Shown: positions 56,905 through 64,000 of the stretch, in pieces
Layout of the letters: the number at the start of each line of letters is the position of its first letter
How positions within the stretch are numbered: position 1 is the stretch's first letter
Assembly: GCA_019925095.2 (NCBI GenBank)
Contig: CM034401.1
Span: 12,870,338 to 12,934,337, forward strand
DNA from: Dendrolimus kikuchii
Lineage: Eukaryota > Arthropoda > Insecta > Lepidoptera > Lasiocampidae
Direction: 5' to 3'
DNA length: 64,000 bases
Notes under the pieces: model-generated
Told to the model about the DNA's origin: nothing
Seen by the model: the letters and a program-made list of their open reading frames with translations, nothing else
Database searches by the model: none
Translations under genes and position numbers: made by a program

Positions 56905-57055
56905 TCTCTGTGATTGAGCGGGCTAAGCCTTTGCCGGCCTACCTTACGTAACACAGAGGCTCCTGGCTCGATTCCTGGTATGGTAAATTTCGGAAGCAAA
57001 TTTTCTCCGTTATTTACTATGGGTCTAGGATCGATCCCAGAGTAGTCCGATGAAT
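56905..57055 (+). repeat. tRNA-like SINE, family B
   Basis: An A-box-like GATTGAGCGGGCTAAGCC and B-box-like GGCTCGATTCCTGG are joined to the body word ATGGTAAATTTCGGAAGC and TATTTACTATGGG. Confidence 0.6.
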
Positions 57056-57731
57056 ATTATCACTAACACAAGTGTAATTTGATTAATTTGGGGAAATACA
57101 ATATATGTGTTTGTATGCCGATTATTTAATTTACTTAAAAATTAATCATAGATTTGGCCATATGGTTTCACAGGTATACATGATATATTTTCTTGCATTA
57201 CATTTAAGCTTCTTTAACTACTCACTAATAGGAATATGTATGTAATATGTAGATCTATAATATAGGTATAATATTTCTATTTGAAAGCTTTATTACTGTA
57301 GAATTACACGTAGGACGTCATTACATTAATTTTAAAAATATTAGTAATACGCGAGAGATTTAAAATTGCAAAACTTGCTAAATGAATAACGACGAAAAAT
57401 AAGTTGTTTTTATAGTTTACAACATTCTAATGCTGTATGGCGTTACGTCCACGGTATGAAAGCACGCCGAATAGCGGCGTTTAAATACTGCAATCTGATT
57501 GTAGATATCTCAAAATTATATTTTTACGGTTTACGGATTTATTAATGTAAAAATTGGTTAAAATTACATGCATATGGTCACTCAACATTTAATTGAAGTA
57601 GATAATTAACTTTTTATTTTTGACAATTAAAAAGAAGTAACATATAAACAATGGGCGGTCTTACCACAAAAAGCGATTTGTTACCTGACCACCTGTTGTT
57701 AGAGAAACAATTTACATAAGAAATAATAAAA
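57056..57731. other. Non-coding stretch
   Basis: No gene seen. Confidence 0.4.
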
Positions 57732-58089
57732 TCTATAATATTATAAAATTCTAAAAATGTCGTGTCTATACATGAAACCTATAAAAAAAACCCGAAATAG
57801 ACCATATAAACGATGCATTTTTTTAGATTTCTTGTTTGTTTGTCGATTTGTCTGTTTGTTCAGAATTCACGTAAGAACTACTGGGCCGATTTCGATGCGA
57901 TTATCGCTGATGGACAGCTAATTGTTAGACTTAAACTCTGTGTTAATGTTTATCCTGGGAATCCCGTAGGATTTTTTCTGAGAATGATTTAAAATGGCCA
58001 AATTAAAAAAAATCGAATTCCAATGTGATTTTTTCACTGATCGATAGCAAGTTTATGTAATAAAATGTGTGATATTTTTTATCCCGGCA
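57732..58089 (+). mobile_element. Helitron-like element, family H, 5' part
   Basis: It begins A|TCTATAATATTATAAAATT and runs through AGAACTACTGGGCCGATTTC to TTTATCCCGGCAC, where similarity stops. The 3' CTAG end is missing. It lies 44 bp upstream of the exon at 58134. Confidence 0.6.
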
Positions 58090-58133
58090 CACTTTCCATA
58101 GTATTCAAATATGTTTTATTTTTCTTTTTTCAG

Positions 58134-58280
58134 ATTGTCCAAAAAAGCGAGATAATGTGCTACTTCAGCATAATAGTAATAATATTCGACGGGTACGAAG
58201 TTTGAAGCTGATGTGATTCGACATGAAGATAAAACGTGACATCAGCTTGTTCTTTGCTTTGTTGCCTGGGATAATCTTGG
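58134..58280 (+). CDS. First coding exon: signal peptide start of a secreted or membrane protein
   Basis: A T-rich tract (TTTTATTTTTCTTTTTTCAG) forms a strong 3' splice site ending at 58133. An 89-nt untranslated part follows, then ATG at 58223. The encoded MKIKRDISLFFALLPGIIL has a basic n-region (K, K, R) and a hydrophobic core, a typical signal peptide or signal-anchor start. After 58 coding bases the exon ends at TTGG|GTAAGTAG, an excellent 5' splice site in phase 1, which is common after signal-peptide exons of extracellular-domain proteins. An in-frame TGA 9 bases before the ATG supports this start. The acceptor upstream implies at least one further 5' UTR exon. I cannot name the protein, and no phase-matched next exon is evident before 64000. 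Confidence 0.62.
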
Positions 58281-59218
58281 GTAAGTAGATATAAATCGTA
58301 CGTACTGTAGTAAAGTTATTATTATTATATCTGAGAGTCTCTGCTCGCTGTCCTTTGCGCTATATGTGCACAATACGTGAGGCCGCACACCGGAATTAGC
58401 TACTATATTTTTACTACGTTGTTACTCATTGACACTCGGCATCTTCATCTTCGTCTTCCGTGATCACGGCTACTGAAAAGTGGCCGAAACGACGGAATAG
58501 TAAAAGTCGAATAAATTACTGCGCTCAAAACGGTTACAACGTAGTTTTATTACGTATACTAGTCGCAAAAACTTAAGAAAACATTATAATTACATTTGAT
58601 CCTAAGAAACAGGTTTGCTACCACAATAACTTTAATTCGGAATTGTGGTATATGCAAAGGAGATATAGAAATAAATAAAAAAATATTTATTAAGCGACAC
58701 GATTTTTTGCGAACTTTCTGTGGCATGTATTTTGTACCACAAAACATTTGTTTGTCCTCGTCGTACAAATTTACGACTGCTGAAAAAATTTATTCAGCAC
58801 GCTAGAGTTCGAAATGAATTAATTATCTCTATTTACATGTTTTGTCCCAAAAAATAGCGTGTATATAGACAATAAATCGGCAACAAACATATATGTCATA
58901 GCCAAATTAATCAAATTACACTAATGTCGTGGGTAATATATATCTGAGGCCGAACCCAGATACTCAGGCCAGAGCAAATATCTGAAAGTTTCAGTGAAGT
59001 AAGTAGGCAAAGGCTTAAGCACTTTACTGCCAGTCGCGTGGTTAATACACAAATGTACGTATATATGTCTGTATGTAGCTTTACTAATATCAAAGAATAA
59101 TGATAACAGTCCATAAACTTCTCCCACTGCTGGGTTAGGAATTTCCATTTTAACCCTTAAGCTACCACGGTTTATCGTGAACAGAGATTGCGAAAACAAG
59201 GGTATAGTAATAATTTTT
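58281..59218 (+). other. Intron start of the signal-peptide gene (inferred)
   Basis: Downstream of the GTAAGT donor I see no phase-1 exon. A weak SINE B-like fragment lies at 58920-59000. The 60-70-codon ORFs on both strands look random. Confidence 0.4.
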
Positions 59219-59530
59219 ATCCGTGCAGGAACGGAGAAAGAATACACTTTCCTGCGACCGGGCGGTCTGTCGTAAGAGGCGACAAAACAACCCACAGCCA
59301 GGTGGTAGGGCATTTGCTCGACTGGTTGGCGACCACCCCTGGTCTAGAGTATGCCGCCATAACAACTTTGTGTTGTGTTCCGGCATTAGTGATCAGGTTC
59401 CAGTCTCCCTTAAGAGAGCAGCAGCGCATTTGTAGCACCTTTGGTGTTGCAAATGTCCATAGGCGATAGTAACCGCTTTCCATCAAGTGGGCCGTCTGCC
59501 TGTCTGCTGAACTCCTGCAATAATAAAAAA
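59219..59530 (+). mobile_element. SINE-like retroposon, family C (reference copy)
   Basis: ATCCGTGCAGGAACGGAGAA through GTAAGAGGCGACAAAACAAC, GTGATCAGGTTCCAGTCTCC and CATCAAGTGGGCCGTCTGCC to CTGCAATAATAAAAAA. It is about 310 bp, the best-preserved copy here. The AGGTTCCAGTCTCC word resembles a pol III B box loosely. The last ~100 bp correspond to the coding end and 3' UTR of the LINE at 29064-29345. Confidence 0.72.
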
Positions 59531-59535
59531 TATTG

Positions 59536-59760
59536 CGGTGGTAGACTTGGTGCTGGTAGACTGCGACGTACTTACTACGATCAATTCGCAGATGTCTTAA
59601 AGAGTAGCCAAGTAAAAAGTGCCTACATTAAACGACGTGTATCCATGAAGAGATTAATGAATGTAGAAGCAGCAGTAGAGAAGATGTATGTCAAGATCGT
59701 AGCAAATGGAAATCCATCGTCTTTGCCTACGGCAACAGGCTTGATAATATGTATGTATGA
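59536..59760 (+). pseudogene. LINE ORF C-terminal remnant with TGTA tail
   Basis: The + frame reads RRTYYDQFADVLKSSQVKSA then VSMKRLMNVEAAVEKM, and in the next frame RS.QMEI-like text, ending in ATATGTATGTATG. The arrangement matches the end of a LINE polyprotein with a (TGTA)n 3' tail. The MNVEA word parallels MNVKEA in family F, so the two may be related. The clade is not resolved. Confidence 0.55.
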
Positions 59761-60424
59761 AATCGGGGTGCTTTTTATATAGTATACATACAACGTCTAG
59801 GAAGAGTATACAACTTTCGTACAACCCTTTCATTATACAAAACTTTTATCTACAAACTGATCTAACGAAGTATAAAGTTACGCATGGTTCAAAGTTTCCC
59901 TTCAGCTACGAGTACATGTTCTCCATACATAAAATATGTGAACGAAAGAAAATTTTCAATTAACCAAACCAAATGAAAAATTTCTTTGGAAGTTTTAGGA
60001 TAACAATGTATTATTATATTTTTAATTACTTTAAAGTCCATTTTATTTTTTCTAAAGTCCTTAATGTCTCTTATTTATTAATTTTTATCATTAATCACAG
60101 ATAACACAGCTTTATAAGTGACAATAAAATAATGTTTTAAAACAGTACAAAAGCTGATGAAGGAACTCATTTTACAAATACTATTAATTCATTAATGAAA
60201 CCCGCCAAGTGCAAATCGCACGGTTGAGGGTTCTGTAGAGATGAGATCTTTTATTTTTGTCATATGGCTACTTAAACAATTACATAAACAGTAACAATAT
60301 TGAATCCAAAAATACCCCATATCTCAAAAACTACACAACGAATATTGTTAAAAATTATTGATCGTTGAAAATATGTATAAATTTTTTGACTTATTGTTTA
60401 AAAGTTAATGAGCGAATAACTTAT
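59761..60424. other. Non-coding stretch
   Basis: A CGCACGGTTGAGGGTTC word near 60215 may be a short dispersed-repeat trace. No gene seen. Confidence 0.35.
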
Positions 60425-60536
60425 AACCCTTTCCTATATCCTACCGACCGTTCATTTGCCTTACAATCGGTTTATATTGGACATAAGCTCCATACAAGTA
60501 ATGTTAAAATTCAACCGATGGTAAGGCAAGTCGCTT
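60425..60536. mobile_element. MITE, family D (right end missing)
   Basis: AACCCTTTCCTATATCCTAC and CATAAGCTCCATACAAGTAA match the 2612 copy. It stops at GGTAAGGCAAG, where the mariner fragment begins. Confidence 0.5.
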
Positions 60537-61088
60537 TTTGTTTTCGTTGGATAACATTCGTGGCACCCATCATGGCGACACTTTTTTGATCCCCAGTGAA
60601 TCAATTAAAATGAATTTAATGCTACCAAAATATATCTTTAGGACCTCAGCTATATGTTTTATAGTTATTCTTCTGATTTCCAGAACCAGATTCTCAACCT
60701 TATTGATATGTTCTTCCGTAATGGAGGTTGAAGGCCGCCCAGAACGTAGATTATCTTTACAGCTTGATCTACACTTCTTTTAAATTCAGCCTCCCAGTAC
60801 GCTACCGTATAATAGGGTACAGCATCATCACCTAATGTCTGCTGAAAGTCCGAAAAATTGCTATCGTAGACATTTTTTTCAATCTGAGATATTTTATCAC
60901 CGCAAGTAACTCATTTTCATCCATAATTTTGCGTTTTAGCAACTCATTGCACAAAACAATTTATTACGTACGAACAAACTTACAACAACAAGTAACAGTT
61001 GGCATAAATATTGTGCGATTAACCAACACTCTTTAATTTGAATAGCGAACTTCTCCCAAAAAGGTTTTATATATATGCACTTCTAAAA
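60537..61088 (-). pseudogene. Mariner-like transposase N-terminal fragment, lineage E
   Basis: On the minus strand ATG near 60932 gives MDENELLAVIKYLRLKKM, then after a frameshift GDDAVPYYTVAYWEAEFKRS, RSGRPST(S)-type and TITKH-like text around 60700, and KVSP near 60590. This is the N-terminal helix-turn-helix region of mariner transposases (TVA.W..EFKRGR..C.D..RSGRP). Similarity stops at the family D MITE at 60536, before any catalytic Asp. At least two frameshifts are present. It shares its UTR and coding part with 25148-25610. Confidence 0.65.
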
Positions 61089-61199
61089 TGTTTTAATTCA
61101 CCTAGGTATATATAACATATATATAGAAATCGGTCATTAAACCTTAATTCTTCGTATTAAAAATTATTACAACGTCACATTTTACCTGTTTCGTTCCAG

Positions 61200-61425
61200 C
61201 ATCTAAAATGTTCTCAACAATTCGCCTATTATTTTATTTCTTCTCTCATTCATCCCCTGTGCTTCTGGCGCTTACACTCTTTCACATTCGTTTTATTCTT
61301 ACATACCGTTCGGATACTCAGCTTATCTCTCTTTTCTTTTGCTGTTCTTTCCAAAATCCTCTATTCTGGCATACGTCCTCTGTCACACCACAAATCATTC
61401 TTCATAAAATCCATCCATCTCTTAA
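61200..61425 (-). pseudogene. RTE-like LINE C-terminal remnant
   Basis: The minus strand reads KRWMDFMKNDLWCDRGRMPE, stop, RILERT, parallel to RRMDCVICGVTDDV at 1277-1435. The + strand words CTCTATTCTGGCATACGTCC and TGTCACACCACAAATCA also match that region inverted. The 107-codon + strand ORF over this span is therefore antisense to a LINE and not a gene. Confidence 0.5.
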
Positions 61426-61883
61426 TGGTTACAATAACAAGAAATCGATTGCTAAACTAGAACAACACTTTTGGATATTTTTACAATTCTACATGAATAA
61501 TTGTATATATGTAAAGATACAAAACAAGTAAAGAAACGTTTAATTTAATTAGCGTTCCTCCTGAAGTTAATGTATCCTTATTACGCGAAGGCCGAAACAA
61601 AATAACATTGGCAATATGTTCGCGTTTCCCAATCACCTAACTTCACACTCACGTATATTCCATGCAAACTTTATCGTCGGAAGGTTTGTAATAAAATTTA
61701 TTCGTTCCTCTGAACCATTAGCGACTTTTCTACAAAAGAGATATTTAATCTCCCTAATTTGCGGTGAGTGACGGCAAGATTTTAATTCGGGATTATGGAT
61801 GTCGAAATACGACTGAATTCTTGATTCGAATTAACTTGGACTTGACAGAATAATCAAGTTATTTCTTAATTATGATAGCCTAT

Positions 61884-61975
61884 TAGGGTTCCCTACCGTT
61901 TTGGTAAAAACGCAACTGTTATAAAATTATCATGTTTGTTAGTCCATCTAACCATCTGTCTATGTGTACCATTCT
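61884..61975 (+). repeat. Short dispersed-repeat fragment
   Basis: TAGGGTTCCCTACCGTTTTGG starts a repeat of the type whose inverse end (GCTACGGGACCCTAAAAAG) appears at 62995-63015. Class unknown. Confidence 0.35.
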
Positions 61976-62067
61976 GTGTTTGTCACTCTGTGTGTGTGTC
62001 ACTCTGTGTGTGTGTCACTCTATGTGTGTGTCACTCTGTGTGTGTCACTCTTTATGTGTGTCACTGT
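61976..62067. repeat. TGTGTGTCACTC minisatellite
   Basis: Six imperfect units of (GTGT)n-GTCACTCT, 14-18 bp each. Confidence 0.85.
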
Positions 62068-62241
62068 GTTCCTCTTAACAACTAGGGATTCCATCTAGAT
62101 GAAATTAGGCAAAAAGTATATTTAAGATCTATATACCTATATGTACACAATGGTGTATTGAAATCCTAAATAAATAAATACTATCGGTGGCCAGCATACG
62201 TGTTATAACTTGTTGTAGTTTAGTATCAAAATAGTACTAGC

Positions 62242-62247
<6 letters not shown>

Positions 62248-62323
<76 letters not shown>
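62248..62323. repeat. (TA)n microsatellite
   Basis: About 38 TA units after ACTAGCTATGTG. Confidence 0.9.
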
Positions 62324-62330
<7 letters not shown>

Positions 62331-62839
62331 GAAATGTACATGATGTTACATTTAGAAATTATCAAAATAAATTGTTACTCCAATCCAGGTTTCCACTAAA
62401 ACAAGTCGTTTTATTTTATTTTATAACTCAGGGTTAAAACTAATTATCGCACATTAGGTGTGTGGGGTTTTCTTGGAAAAGTATTCAATATTGTCGTAAT
62501 AATATTTCTTAGTGACGTTTTTATTTCAGTTCATATGTGGAAAGACATTCACTTCTAAAGTTGTAAAAAGTGTGTAAGTATGCGTCTCTCTTCTTTTTTG
62601 AACTATGGGGTGGAAGATTCTGAAGACAAATCACGGTACTAGTTTTGAATACGTAATATATACCCTCTGTCTGAATCTGCCCCGCGTACGAAGCCGCCCC
62701 GCTCCACATTCCCCTAGAGCTTACGAAATGCTTTCAATGAATTTTTTTTTTTTATGTTAAATTCTTTGAGTATTTTTTTAGATGTGTGTAATTTTATTTA
62801 AACTCTTTTTATAGTTTCTCAATGAAAAGTCATAGTGAA
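62324..62839. other. Non-coding stretch
   Basis: No gene seen. Confidence 0.4.
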
Positions 62840-63015
62840 AGGCCAAATAAAAAATCACATTGCTATACCACATATATCACCCTATAATACGTCATCTATA
62901 TAAACCCAAACCTTGTTTCTGCAAAAATGACTGTCTTAAAGACAGACAGACGAACGGACTTACGGAATAAAAGTGTTTCCATTCTTGTCTAAATAGCTAC
63001 GGGACCCTAAAAAGA
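62840..63015 (-). repeat. Dispersed-repeat fragment
   Basis: ACAGACAGACGAACGGACTTA followed by GCTACGGGACCCTAAAAAG is typical of a common lepidopteran repeat (recall). Only a part is present. Confidence 0.35.
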
Positions 63016-64000
63016 ATAGACATTCATGACCTTACGAAACCTTTGAATTGGCTGATTTAATTTTATTTATTTTGTCTCAAGTTTTTATCGAACTTTGGAA
63101 TTTGTATAAATCAGATGAGAATATAGCTCGGGGAATTTTCTGTTTTTATACCTGTACGCTTATAGATATTTTTCTTAAATCAAGAGAGTTAATTGGAGGA
63201 GATAGCTTTAAGTAAAGGGAGGCCCTTTGTTTTACCATCGTTTAACCTTATTACCTGGTTTTTAAAAATCTTTAATTTATACCGAAGAATAAAATGTTAT
63301 CATTTATTTATCTACATTAATTATATACCAATTTTTTTTTTCGCCTGCTCCATTATATGGTAGAATGGAGATTATTGTTTTATTTTATTGTTTTTCTCAG
63401 TTTTTTTCTTTCTTTGGGGTAATAATAGGGGACATCTTTTATTTTGTTTTTTCTTTGCTTTCTCTCTTTTCAAAAATGTTAAAAACTTTTACATTGTTCC
63501 CTACTACGAAATATACTTATATATTAGTTTTCGTGGATTTTTCACATTCATTTTCTTTTTACGACTTAGAAATTAAGTAATTATCTTTAAATTTAGTAGG
63601 ATATTATCCATGAATGTTTATCTTATTTTTTTATACCACGGAATACATATTCAAAATTTGCAGGTCAAGCTACGTGGACTCTCTAGTGTAACAAAAATAA
63701 AGGTTCAGTGTTTACTTCTAGTTATTAGTGATTTCAGCTTCTAGTTGACCTTAATCTTATGTAGTCGCACCTTTTTCACGGAAAAGGTATTTAAATTTCC
63801 CAAGTAAATATACACCTTTGGGATAGCCGCAGATTAATAATATGTGCGACGCTTTTCCACGGGTGAGGCTTCACGGTTCAACGAAATGGGCTTTATACCC
63901 TCACTTTATATATTTTTATAGGACCCTTTTAAAGCTCGCTACTTTCCAGTACATTGTACTTTTTTATACTGTCGCGCCGCACTACGTTTATCAGCTTTGT
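63016..64000. other. Non-coding stretch to window end
   Basis: No gene is supported. The TTTGCAG at 63656-63662 is acceptor-like, but joining it in phase 1 to the exon at 58134 meets a stop after seven codons. Confidence 0.4.

Noticed and set aside
61208..61531. 107-codon hydrophobic ORF after a TTCCAG acceptor-like word
   Set aside because: Most of it is antisense to an RTE-like LINE remnant that recurs at 1277-1435.
63656..63700. Second exon of the 58134 gene after TTTGCAG
   Set aside because: In the required phase the frame reaches a stop after seven codons.

Overview
This is an AT-rich eukaryotic window without operons or intact long ORFs. It looks like intronic and intergenic DNA of a moth or butterfly (Lepidoptera). 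That is inferred from the repeat content: mariner elements, Helitron-like elements ending A|TC...CTAG|T, R1-, RTE- and CR1/jockey-type LINE tails, tRNA-like SINEs and many short foldback elements. I recognise the repeat types from general knowledge, not from a search.

The best host-gene signal is one + strand exon at 58134-58280. It has a polypyrimidine tract and CAG acceptor, a short 5' UTR with an in-frame stop, an ATG followed by a 19-residue signal-peptide-like stretch, and a GTAAGT donor in phase 1. It is probably the first coding exon of a secreted or membrane protein, with introns filling much of the window. GC-rich, CpG-rich islands at about 3300-3880 and 43690-44060 are candidate promoters or 5' UTR exons, and the second has a GTGAGT donor on the same strand. 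Weaker candidate exons lie on the minus strand at about 7996-8226, 23466-23574 and 55961-56190.

Layout: 0-10 kb has SINE, MITE, Helitron and LINE-tail copies around the first CpG island. 10-16.5 kb has a SINE-like copy split by a foldback element that itself contains a Helitron fragment, then a 5'-truncated R1-type LINE with a 13-bp target duplication. 17-27 kb has two copies of a foldback family, a solo LTR candidate, a hairpin MITE, two Helitrons and a mariner fragment. 28-37 kb has an inverted SINE pair, LINE tails, a 27-bp-arm perfect hairpin, a 9-bp minisatellite and a nearly full mariner set in TA repeats. 37-44 kb has a second, internally deleted mariner with both termini and the second CpG island. 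44-52 kb is mostly featureless apart from LINE, SINE and Helitron remnants and a TA array. 51.7-58 kb has a Harbinger-like MITE, a Helitron with a 31-bp palindrome and a rearranged LINE-tail locus. 58-64 kb has the signal-peptide exon, more repeats, a second mariner fragment, a minisatellite and a TA array.

No transposon ORF here is intact. All have stops, frameshifts, truncations or deletions. No RNA gene or CRISPR is supported.
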